8,828 bases of DNA from Candidatus Eiseniibacteriota bacterium (GTDB taxonomy: Bacteria > Eisenbacteria > RBG-16-71-46 > CAIMUX01 > WJJG01). The stretch's first letter is position 1, and each line of letters begins with the position of its first letter. Shown piece by piece: positions 1-6,241 of the stretch. Both the position numbers and the translations under genes were made by a program. Under the pieces are notes generated by a model that did no database searches, was not told the origin of the DNA, and saw only the letters and a list, made by a program, of their open reading frames with translations. Location: NCBI GenBank assembly GCA_016867695.1, contig VGIY01000094.1, positions 1-8,828 on the forward strand, given 5' to 3'.

Positions 1-36
1 GACGCGCGGCGCCTGATCCGGCCGAGCCGGTCGTGA
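1..36 (+). CDS. C-terminal end of an upstream gene (partial, unidentified)
   Basis: The first frame of the window reads eleven codons (Asp-Ala-Arg-Arg-Leu-Ile-Arg-Pro-Ser-Arg-Ser) and stops at TGA 34-36. That stop overlaps the GTG start of xerC as GTGA, the usual sign of translationally coupled neighbours. In many bacteria trmFO (tRNA uracil-5-methyltransferase) or topA precedes xerC-hslV-hslU, so trmFO is a guess from gene order alone; eleven residues cannot identify it. The xerC frame is also open to the left edge, so this short frame may not be a gene at all. Confidence 0.3.
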   Translation, partial: DARRLIRPSRS

Positions 37-992
37 CGACCGCGGCCTCCGGGCCCGCCGCCGGCCGGCTCGCCTGGGCGTTCCAGGCCTTCCTGCGCGA
101 GATCCGCCATCTCGAGGGCCGGAGCCCGCACACGCTGCGCGCCTACGCGGGGGACCTGGGCGCGTTCTTCCGCTTCCTCGCCGGCCTGACCGGCCGGCCG
201 GCCGTCTTCGCCGACCTCACGCCGGCGCACGCGCGCCTCTGGGTCGCCGCCCAGCAGGCGGCGGGCGCGCGGCCGCGCAGCATCGCGCGCCGCCGCTCCT
301 CCCTGCGCCGCTTCACCCGCTTCCTGCGGCGCGAGGGGCATCTGCAGAGCGATCCGGCGCAGCGGCTCCCGGGTCCCAGGACGGGGCGCCCGCTGCCGCA
401 GACGCTGCCCGCCGACCGGCTGCAGCGGCGCCTCGACGCCGACTGGGGGGAGCGGGCCGCCGACCGCCGGGACCGCGCCGCCTGCGAGCTGCTCTACGGC
501 GCCGGCCTGCGCGTCTCCGAGCTCGTCGGTCTCGACCTCGGCGACGTCGATCTGCCGGCCGGCTGGCTGCGCGTCCGCGGCAAGGGGGCCCGCGAGCGCG
601 CCGTCTGCTTCGGGGAGCGGGCCGCGGCGGCGCTGCGCGCCTACCTGGGCGTCCGGGGAGAGCTGCGCGGGAATGCGCGGGCAGGGGAGGGGGCGCCCGG
701 GGCGCTCTTCCTCAACGCCCGGGGGGGGCGGCTGACGGCGCGCTCCGTCCAGCGCATCGTCCACTCGCGCCTCGCCGACCCGCTGCTGGGGCGTCCCCAC
801 CCCCACGCGCTGCGCCACAGCTTCGCCACGCACATGCTCGACCGGGGCGCCGACCTGCGCGCCATCCAGGCGCTGCTCGGCCACCGCTCTCTGGACACGA
901 CCCAGATCTACACGCACGTCTCGACCGCCGCCCTGCGCGAGAGCTTCGAGCGCGCCCACCCGCGCGCCCGCGCGCCCCGCTCCGACCGCTGA
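33..992 (+). CDS. xerC: Tyrosine recombinase XerC
   Basis: This is a site-specific tyrosine recombinase of the XerC/XerD family, which resolves chromosome dimers at dif by making a 3'-phosphotyrosine link. The 319 residues fit the family's usual length of about 300. The N-terminal SAM-like DNA-binding domain covers roughly residues 13-105, including the typical SPHTLRAY stretch. The catalytic domain covers about 125-305 and all six expected residues are visible: R160 in GAGLR, K184 in the beta-hairpin, H258 and R261 in HALRH, H284 in LLGH, and nucleophile Y293 in IYTHVS. The start is GTG, overlapping a possible upstream stop (GTGA), with no clear Shine-Dalgarno; coupling would explain that. 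The frame is open to the window edge, so an earlier start is possible. XerC is preferred over XerD because hslVU follows, as in the Bacillus codV-clpQ-clpY cluster; sequence alone does not separate the two. Confidence 0.92.
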   Translation: MTTAASGPAAGRLAWAFQAFLREIRHLEGRSPHTLRAYAGDLGAFFRFLAGLTGRPAVFADLTPAHARLWVAAQQAAGARPRSIARRRSSLRRFTRFLRREGHLQSDPAQRLPGPRTGRPLPQTLPADRLQRRLDADWGERAADRRDRAACELLYGAGLRVSELVGLDLGDVDLPAGWLRVRGKGARERAVCFGERAAAALRAYLGVRGELRGNARAGEGAPGALFLNARGGRLTARSVQRIVHSRLADPLLGRPHPHALRHSFATHMLDRGADLRAIQALLGHRSLDTTQIYTHVSTAALRESFERAHPRARAPRSDR

Positions 993-1034
993 GCGGGCCG
1001 CGGAGATTGCGACTGGGAAACACCCCTGCCCGCC

Positions 1035-1043
1035 TGCTAGGAT
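1035..1043 (+). promoter_or_regulatory. Possible extended -10 promoter for hslVU
   Basis: TGCTAGGAT lies in a locally less GC-rich patch of the xerC-hslV gap and reads as an extended -10 element (TGn followed by TAGGAT). No good -35 lies 16-18 bases upstream; TTGCGA at 1007-1012 is 25 bases away, too far for a standard sigma-70 pair. If it is real, transcription would start near 1050, giving an hslV leader of about 100 bases. The call is an inference from a short motif. Confidence 0.35.
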
Positions 1044-1056
1044 CGCGCTCGCGCCG

Positions 1057-1095
1057 CGGCCCCCGGCCTTCGCCCTGCAGGCGGGGCGCGGGCCG
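1057..1095 (+). promoter_or_regulatory. GC-rich stem-loop in the hslV leader
   Basis: An almost continuous hairpin can be drawn. The outer arms are CGGCCC 1057-1062 and GGGCCG 1090-1095. A middle stem pairs 1066-1069 with 1084-1087, including one T-G pair. The inner arms are CGCC 1071-1074 and GGCG 1080-1083 around the loop CTGCA. No T-run follows, so it is a poor intrinsic terminator for xerC. It lies just downstream of the candidate -10 and 57 bases before the hslV start, so a 5'-leader element affecting mRNA stability or processing is an alternative. In sequence this GC-rich, some pairing arises by chance. Confidence 0.4.
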
Positions 1096-1152
1096 TGACG
1101 GTGGCGGGCGCGCGGCGGCTCGAGGGGAGAGGGCGCGGGGGAGGTAGCGGCG

Positions 1153-1686
1153 ATGGCCTGGCGGGCGACGACGGTGATCGGCTGCGTACGCGACGGAGAA
1201 GCGGCCATCGGCTGCGACGGCCAGGTCAGCGCCGGGGCCATGATCCTCAAGCATGGCGCCCGCAAGATCCGCCGCCTCTACGAGGGCCGCATCCTGGCCG
1301 GATTCGCCGGCGGCGCCGCCGACGGCCTGCACCTCTTCGAGCGCTTCGAGCAGCATCTCGAGACGCACCAGGGGCGCCTGCAGCGGGCCGCGCTGGAGCT
1401 GGCCAAGGAGTGGAGGTCTGACCGCGTGCTGCGCCGTCTCGAGGCCGAGTTGGTGGCGCTCGACGGAAAGCACGCCTTCCTGATCTCGGGGGGCGGGGAC
1501 ATCCTCGAGCCCGACGACGGCATCATCGCCGTCGGCGCCGGCGCGCCCTACGCCCTGGCCGCCTGCCGCGCGCTCCTGCGCCACGACCCGACGGCCACGG
1601 TCGAGAACGCGGCGCGCCGCGCGCTCGAGATCGCCGCCGAGATCTGCGTCTACACGAACAGCTCCATCCAGGTGGAGAGCTTGTGA
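1153..1686 (+). CDS. hslV: ATP-dependent protease proteolytic subunit HslV (ClpQ)
   Basis: HslV is the N-terminal-threonine peptidase that forms a double hexamer and degrades unfolded or tagged proteins fed to it by HslU in the cytoplasm. The 177-residue protein aligns without gaps to E. coli HslV over most of its length. A short propeptide (MAWRA) precedes the expected mature N-terminus Thr6-Thr7, so autoprocessing should expose Thr1. The Asp17 and Lys33 equivalents of mature numbering (D22 and K38 here) are present, as are RKIRRLY, AGFAGG, ELAKEWRSDR and ICVYTN. One oddity: the usual GSGG at mature position 124 reads GAGA here, so the active-site Ser is Ala129 of the precursor (codon GCC at 1537-1539). 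A second change is Cys for Gly in the GDGQ motif. The start is ATG with a strong Shine-Dalgarno, GGGGGAGGT at 1137-1145, seven bases before it. hslU follows after six bases. Confidence 0.96.
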   Translation: MAWRATTVIGCVRDGEAAIGCDGQVSAGAMILKHGARKIRRLYEGRILAGFAGGAADGLHLFERFEQHLETHQGRLQRAALELAKEWRSDRVLRRLEAELVALDGKHAFLISGGGDILEPDDGIIAVGAGAPYALAACRALLRHDPTATVENAARRALEIAAEICVYTNSSIQVESL

Positions 1687-1692
1687 GGGCCT

Positions 1693-3171
1693 ATGCCGGT
1701 GGAACAGGCCGCCGCGCGCCGGGAGCGCCCGCCGGCGACGGCGGGCATCCCTGAGCTGACCCCGTCGCAGATCGTCCGCCAGCTCGACCGCTACATCGTC
1801 GGCCAGACGGAGGCCAAGCGCTGCGTCGCCATCGCGCTGCGCAACCGTTACCGCCGGCGCCTCGTCGGCTCCGCCATCCGCGATGAGATCCTGCCCAACA
1901 ACATCATCATGATCGGCCCCACGGGCGTGGGCAAGACCGAGATCGCCCGCCGCCTGGCGCGGCTCGCCGGGGCCCCCTTCCTCAAGGTCGAGGCGACCAA
2001 GTTCACCGAGGTCGGCTACGTCGGGCGCGACGTCGAGTCGCTGGTGCGCGACCTGGTCGAGATCGGGGTCAACATGGTCCGCGAGGAGATGGCCGCCCGC
2101 GTCGCCGCCCAGGCGCGGCGCCACGTCGAACGCCGCCTCCTCGCTCTCCTCCTGCCGCCGCGCGCCCGGCGCCACGCCCGCCCGCCCGACGCCGTGGCGC
2201 CCTCGCTCTTCGGCGCCGCCTGCGGCGAGGGAGACGACGACGGCGGCGGCGGGGACGCCCGCGAAGCGCACGGCGGCGAGCCGCTCGCCGAGTGCCGGCG
2301 CGAGCCGCTGCGCCGCCAGTTGCGCGAGGGCCTCCTCGAGGATCACGAGGTCGAGATCGACATCGAGGCGGACCCTTCGCCGGCGCTGTTCGAGCCGGCT
2401 TCGCCCTCGGCGCTGGGGGCGATGGAGCGCGATCTCCCCGAGCACCTGCAGGCGCTGCTGCCGACCGGCCGCAGGCGGCGCAAGATGACCCTCGGCGAGG
2501 CGCGGCGACTGCTCCTGCAGCGGGAGACCGGGAAGCTGGTCGACATGGACAAGGTCGTCGAGGTCGCCCTCGAGCGCGTGCAGCACTCGGGAATCGTCTT
2601 CATCGACGAGATCGACAAGATCGCCTTCCCGGGGGCCGGCGCCGGCCCCGAGGTGTCCCGCCGGGGCGTGCAGCGCGACCTGCTGCCGGTCATCGAGGGC
2701 TGCCGCGTGGCCACGCGCTACGGGCTGGTGAAGACCGACTACATCCTCTTCATCGCCGCCGGCTCCTTCCACGCCTGCAAGCCGGCCGACCTGATCCCCG
2801 AGCTGCAGGGGCGCTTCCCGATCCGCGTCGAGCTGGCCGCGCTCGGGGAGCGGGACCTGGCCCGCATCCTGACCGAGCCGGAGAACGCCCTGCTGAAGCA
2901 GTACGCCGCGCTCCTGGCCACCGAGGGGGTCGCGCTGCGCTTCAGCGGCGACGCGGTGACCGAGATCGCCGCCATCGCCGCGCGGATCAACGAGCAGAGC
3001 GAGAGCATCGGCGCGCGGCGCCTGCACACGGTGCTGACGACGCTGCTCGAGGAGATCCTCTTCGAGGTCCCGGAGGCCTGCCTGGGGGAGATCCGCGTCG
3101 ACGCGGCCATGGTCCGCCGGCGGCTGCACAATGTCCTTGAAGACGCCGACCTGTCGCGCTACATCCTGTAG
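1693..3171 (+). CDS. hslU: ATP-dependent protease ATPase subunit HslU (ClpY)
   Basis: HslU is the hexameric AAA+ unfoldase that recognises substrates, threads them through its pore and activates HslV. Visible elements are the N-terminal TPSQIVRQLDRYIVGQ stretch (23-38), Walker A GPTGVGKT (75-82), pore loop GYVG (108-111), Walker B IVFIDE (301-306), sensor 1 around FIAAGSFH (353-360), the arginine finger R374 in ELQGRFPIRVEL, and sensor 2 GARRLHT (440-446). The C-terminus DLSRYIL is the conserved tail that inserts into HslV. At 492 residues it is longer than E. coli (443) or Bacillus (467); most of the extra length is in the I domain (about 112-290), where 178-197 is a low-complexity Gly/Asp patch. 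R324 replaces the Glu of the conserved SREGVQRDLLP stretch. The start is ATG six bases after hslV, so the two are surely co-transcribed; GAGGG overlapping the hslV stop may serve as ribosome site. Confidence 0.97.
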   Translation: MPVEQAAARRERPPATAGIPELTPSQIVRQLDRYIVGQTEAKRCVAIALRNRYRRRLVGSAIRDEILPNNIIMIGPTGVGKTEIARRLARLAGAPFLKVEATKFTEVGYVGRDVESLVRDLVEIGVNMVREEMAARVAAQARRHVERRLLALLLPPRARRHARPPDAVAPSLFGAACGEGDDDGGGGDAREAHGGEPLAECRREPLRRQLREGLLEDHEVEIDIEADPSPALFEPASPSALGAMERDLPEHLQALLPTGRRRRKMTLGEARRLLLQRETGKLVDMDKVVEVALERVQHSGIVFIDEIDKIAFPGAGAGPEVSRRGVQRDLLPVIEGCRVATRYGLVKTDYILFIAAGSFHACKPADLIPELQGRFPIRVELAALGERDLARILTEPENALLKQYAALLATEGVALRFSGDAVTEIAAIAARINEQSESIGARRLHTVLTTLLEEILFEVPEACLGEIRVDAAMVRRRLHNVLEDADLSRYIL

Positions 3172-3214
3172 CCTGCGACGGCGCGGGGCGACGGAGAGAC
3201 CGACGGAGGGAATC

Positions 3215-4138
3215 GTGGCCGAGAGGGACTTCCTGACGCTGCTCGACTTCGAGCGGGCCGAGCTGGACGAGATCCTCGCCCTGGCCGAGCGCCTCAAGGG
3301 CGACCTGCGCGCCGGGCGCTCCGCGGCGCCCCTGCGCGGCCGGGTGCTGGGGCTCGTCTTCCACAAGCCGAGCCTGCGCACGCGCCTCTCCTTCGAGGTG
3401 GGCATGCGCCAGCTCGGAGGCGACGCGCTCTACATCACCGACGCCGAGGTCGGCTTCGGCAAGCGCGAGTCGATCGAGGACATCGGGCGGGTCCTCTCCC
3501 GGTTCCTCGACGGGATCATGATCCGCACCTTCGCCCAGGGCGAGGTCGCCCGCCTCGCCGCCGCGGCATCGGTTCCGGTGATCAACGGGCTTACCGACTG
3601 GGTCCATCCCTGCCAGGTGCTCTGCGACCTCTTCACGCTCCGCGAGCAGGGCCTCGAGCTGGACGGGCTGAAGATCGCCTACGTCGGCGACGGCAACAAC
3701 CTGGCCAACTCCTGGATGCACGCCGCGCTCGCCTTCGCCCTCGACCTGCGTCTCGCCTGCCCGGCCGGCTACGACCCCGACCTCGCCTCCTTCGCCCGCG
3801 TGGGCGGGGGTGGGCGCGGCCGCGTGCGCCTCTTCCGCGACGCGCGCGAGGCGGTCGACGGCGCGCAGGTCGTCTACACGGACACCTGGACCAGCATGGG
3901 GCAGGAGGCCGAGGCCGCCCGCCGCCGGGCCGTCTTCCCGCCTCTGCAGGTGAACGAGCGGCTGCTCGGGGCGGCGGCCCCCGGCGCGCTCGTCATGCAC
4001 TGCCTGCCGGCCCACCGGGGCGAGGAGATCACCGACGAGGTGATCGACGGGCCGCGCAGCATCGTCTACGACCAGGCCGAGAACCGGCTGCACGGACAGA
4101 AGGGGATCCTGTTGCATTGTCTGGGCGCGCGCGGCTAG
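3215..4138 (+). CDS. argF: Ornithine carbamoyltransferase
   Basis: The enzyme transfers the carbamoyl group of carbamoyl phosphate to ornithine, giving citrulline in arginine synthesis. From the GTG at 3215 it has 307 residues, the usual length. The carbamoyl-phosphate site shows as SLRTR (53-57) and HPCQ (131-134). The ornithine site shows as GDGNNLANS (158-166), D223 with SMG (227-229) in DTWTSMGQE, and HCLPAHRGEE (262-271). SMG and HCLPAHR favour true ornithine transcarbamylase over the acetyl- or succinyl-ornithine enzymes of some Bacteroidota and Xanthomonas. The GTG is chosen because GGAGGG at 3205-3210 precedes it and family homology begins at FLTLLDF. A longer in-frame start at 3131 would overlap hslU and add 28 unrelated residues. 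The gene lies 43 bases after hslU, probably in the same transcript, and its end overlaps the next gene by 22 bases. No operator is recognisable upstream. Confidence 0.95.
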   Translation: MAERDFLTLLDFERAELDEILALAERLKGDLRAGRSAAPLRGRVLGLVFHKPSLRTRLSFEVGMRQLGGDALYITDAEVGFGKRESIEDIGRVLSRFLDGIMIRTFAQGEVARLAAAASVPVINGLTDWVHPCQVLCDLFTLREQGLELDGLKIAYVGDGNNLANSWMHAALAFALDLRLACPAGYDPDLASFARVGGGGRGRVRLFRDAREAVDGAQVVYTDTWTSMGQEAEAARRRAVFPPLQVNERLLGAAAPGALVMHCLPAHRGEEITDEVIDGPRSIVYDQAENRLHGQKGILLHCLGARG

Positions 4139-5391
4139 ACGCACGGTGGGCGCCGGCGGCCCTGCTGCTGCTGGGCCTGGCTTGCGCGCGCATCGCTCCC
4201 CCCCCGGGAGGGCCGGAGGATCGCCAGCCTCCCGGGATCCGCGCCCAGACGCCGGCGCCGGGATCCACCGGCGTGCCGCTCGATCAGCCGATCGAGCTCT
4301 GCTTCGACGAGGCGATGGACCGGGCCAGCGTGCGCGACTGGTTCGCCGTCGCTCCCTGGCCCGGGCAGCTCGACTGCCGCTGGGAGCGCGACTGCTTCCG
4401 CTGCCTGCCGGTCGCCGGCTGGTCCGCCGACAGGACCTACACCGTGCTGCTGGGCACGAAGGCGCGCGACCGGCGGGGCAATCGCCTCGAGACCCCCTGG
4501 CTCGCCGCCTTCGCCACCGGGGACTCCCTGGCCGGGGGTTTCGTGGCCGGGGAGGTGCGCACCGGCTCGATCTCCCGCGACGGCGTGCCCGTCTACCTCT
4601 TCGAATGGCCCGCGGCCGCGCGCCCGGCCCCCGCACCGATCCCGGATCCGCCGCCCGACCCGCTGCAGGCGCTGCGGATCACGCAGACCGATGGGGAGGG
4701 ACGCTTCCTGTTCCACTTCGTGCCCGCCGGCAGGCCGCTCCTCGCCGGGGCGCTGCATGATCGGCGGGGGAATCGCGCCTTCGACCCGGCCGAGGATGTC
4801 TGGGGCTGGGCCGAGGAGCCGGTCGACTGCGCCGCCTCCGGCGACACGGCCGCCGTGCTGCTCTACCTTGTCTATCCCGACGACGAGGGGGACCTGGCCG
4901 GGGCGGTGATCGACTCGAGCTGCGTCGGCTACGCGCCCGCCGCGCGCCTGACGGCGCTGGCCGACAGCCTGGGCGCCATCCTCTCCGGGGAGCGCGACGC
5001 CGCCGGATTCCCCATCGCCCCGGAGGACACGACCGCCCGCCAGCGGCCGACGCCGGCGCAGGAGGACTCCCTGCGCGCGCAGCTGGCCCGCCTCGAGGCG
5101 CGCCGGGCGCGATCCGCCGCCGACAGCGCCCGCTGCAGCGCGCCGATCTGGGTGGCCGCCTATGCCGCCGAAGGCGACTCGCTGCCTGTCGCCGAGGTGC
5201 GCTCGCTGGGCGACTTCCGGGTGGGCGCGCTCGCCCCCGGGATCTACCGCCTGGAGGCCTACCGCGATCTGGACGGCGACGGTCGCCGGGGAGCCGGGGA
5301 GCCCTACGGCGCCTTCCCGCTGCCGGTCGAGCTGAAGCCGGGCCGGGAGATCATCGGGCTCACCTGGACGCTGGAGAGCGAGGGCGACTAG
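4117..5391 (+). CDS. Big_5 Ig-like domain lipoprotein of unknown function
   Basis: This is probably an outer-membrane or periplasmic lipoprotein. Residues 1-23 form a signal peptide: an Arg-rich start, hydrophobic APAALLLLGLA (12-22), and Cys23 as the lipidated residue. The -3 to -1 residues Gly-Leu-Ala deviate from the classical Leu-Ala-Gly box. Right after it come CARIAPPPGGPED and QPP, typical of the Bacteroidota/FCB family that carries a Big_5 (SbsA-like Ig) domain, here about residues 42-135, with the marker FDEAMDRASVRDWF. A Pro-rich linker follows (164-182). Two similar Asp-rich loops, HDRRGNRAFDPAED (214-227) and YRDLDGDGRRGAGEP (382-396), each follow a Gly-(Leu/Ile)-Tyr or leucine-rich beta-type segment and look like repeats with possible calcium binding. 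A charged, helix-prone stretch (305-340) may be coiled coil. The start is the TTG at 4117 inside argF; AAGGGG at 4100-4105 is the nearest ribosome site. It sits between argF and dapF with gaps of -22 and 16 bases. No enzymatic motif is seen. Confidence 0.8.
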   Translation: MSGRARLDARWAPAALLLLGLACARIAPPPGGPEDRQPPGIRAQTPAPGSTGVPLDQPIELCFDEAMDRASVRDWFAVAPWPGQLDCRWERDCFRCLPVAGWSADRTYTVLLGTKARDRRGNRLETPWLAAFATGDSLAGGFVAGEVRTGSISRDGVPVYLFEWPAAARPAPAPIPDPPPDPLQALRITQTDGEGRFLFHFVPAGRPLLAGALHDRRGNRAFDPAEDVWGWAEEPVDCAASGDTAAVLLYLVYPDDEGDLAGAVIDSSCVGYAPAARLTALADSLGAILSGERDAAGFPIAPEDTTARQRPTPAQEDSLRAQLARLEARRARSAADSARCSAPIWVAAYAAEGDSLPVAEVRSLGDFRVGALAPGIYRLEAYRDLDGDGRRGAGEPYGAFPLPVELKPGREIIGLTWTLESEGD

Positions 5392-5407
5392 GGCGCGGGA
5401 GGCGCGG

Positions 5408-6241
5408 ATGGTGGGCATCCCCTACGAGACCTGGAGCGGGGCGGGCAACACCTTCGTGCTCGTCGAAGCGGCGCTCCTGCGCGAGCCGATCGCGCCCCCC
5501 GACCTGGCCCGGCTCGCCTGCGCCGCCGGGCGCGCCTCCGCCGCGGCCGTCGACGGCCTCCTGCTCGTCTCCGGCGACGAGGTGCGCCTCTGGAACCGGG
5601 ACGGCTCTCCGGCCGAGTTCTGCGGCAACGGCGCGCGCTGCCACGCGGCGCGCCTGTTGCAGCGCAGCGGGTCCCAGCGCGTCCGCTTCCTCTTCGGCCG
5701 ACACTCGATCGAGGGCTGGAGGGAGCAGGGGAGGATCGGCGTGACCGTGCCGCCGCCCTGCCGCGCCCGGCGCCAGCCGACGCGCGCGGCGCTCGGCGGC
5801 GCGCTCGCCCCGCTGGAAGAGGATCTCGCGCGCATCGGGCTCATCCACGCCGGCGTGCCGCACCTCTGCCTGCTGCTGCGCGGGCCGGCGCGCTCCGACC
5901 TGCGCCGGACCGCGCCCGCTCTGCGCCAGCATCCCTTCTTCGCCCCCAACGGAACGAATGTGACCTTCCTCTGGCAGACGGGCCTCTGGCGCCAGGCGCC
6001 GGAGGGGGAGGTGCGCACCTTCGAGCGGGGGGTCGAGGACTTCACCCAGGCCTGCGGGTCGGGCGCCGTGGCCGGGGCGGCGATGCTCATGGGGCAGGGG
6101 AGCGCGAGCCGGGCCCAGCTACGCGTCGCCTCGGGCGACTGGCTCGCGGTGGAACGAAACGGGCCGGTCTGGACGCTGTCCGGACCGGCCTCGCGCGTGG
6201 CGGAAGGGCTGCTATCGCCCGACCCGGGCCGGCGCTTCTAG
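5408..6241 (+). CDS. dapF: Diaminopimelate epimerase
   Basis: DapF converts LL- to meso-diaminopimelate, the last step before lysine and the cross-linking amino acid of peptidoglycan, using two cysteines as acid and base. The protein has 277 residues, the usual length, in two similar halves. The first catalytic site is NRDGSPAEFCGNGARC (63-78) with C72. The second is ERGVEDFTQACGSGA (206-220) with C216. Substrate contacts expected for the family are present: N14 in GAGN, N63, N184 in PNGTNV, and E206-R207. The GNPH motif reads GVPH (149-152), a variant I recall from other lineages. GAGNDF reads GAGNTF. The rest is fairly divergent. The start is ATG five bases after GGGAGG (5397-5402). The stop TAG lies in a CTAG that also holds the stop of convergent rpsT. 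It is the last gene of the hslVU-argF block. Confidence 0.93.
   Translation: MVGIPYETWSGAGNTFVLVEAALLREPIAPPDLARLACAAGRASAAAVDGLLLVSGDEVRLWNRDGSPAEFCGNGARCHAARLLQRSGSQRVRFLFGRHSIEGWREQGRIGVTVPPPCRARRQPTRAALGGALAPLEEDLARIGLIHAGVPHLCLLLRGPARSDLRRTAPALRQHPFFAPNGTNVTFLWQTGLWRQAPEGEVRTFERGVEDFTQACGSGAVAGAAMLMGQGSASRAQLRVASGDWLAVERNGPVWTLSGPASRVAEGLLSPDPGRRF

Noticed and set aside
1095..1421. A 108-codon + strand frame overlapping the start of hslV
   Set aside because: It is an out-of-frame shadow of hslV, rich in Arg and Gly, with no motifs.
3131..3214. A longer argF start at 3131
   Set aside because: It would overlap the last codons of hslU and add 28 residues with no family similarity, while GTG 3215 has GGAGGG just upstream.
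712..3405. An 897-codon open frame on the minus strand antisense to xerC, hslV and hslU
   Set aside because: It mirrors genes with clear family motifs. In DNA with nearly all-G/C third positions the opposite strand rarely meets a stop, and its translation (strings of Arg, Ala, Gly, Asp, Leu) shows no domain.
2987..5418. Long minus-strand frames antisense to argF and the lipoprotein gene
   Set aside because: Same GC-driven artefact; no recognisable motifs or ribosome sites, and the + strand frames are certain.
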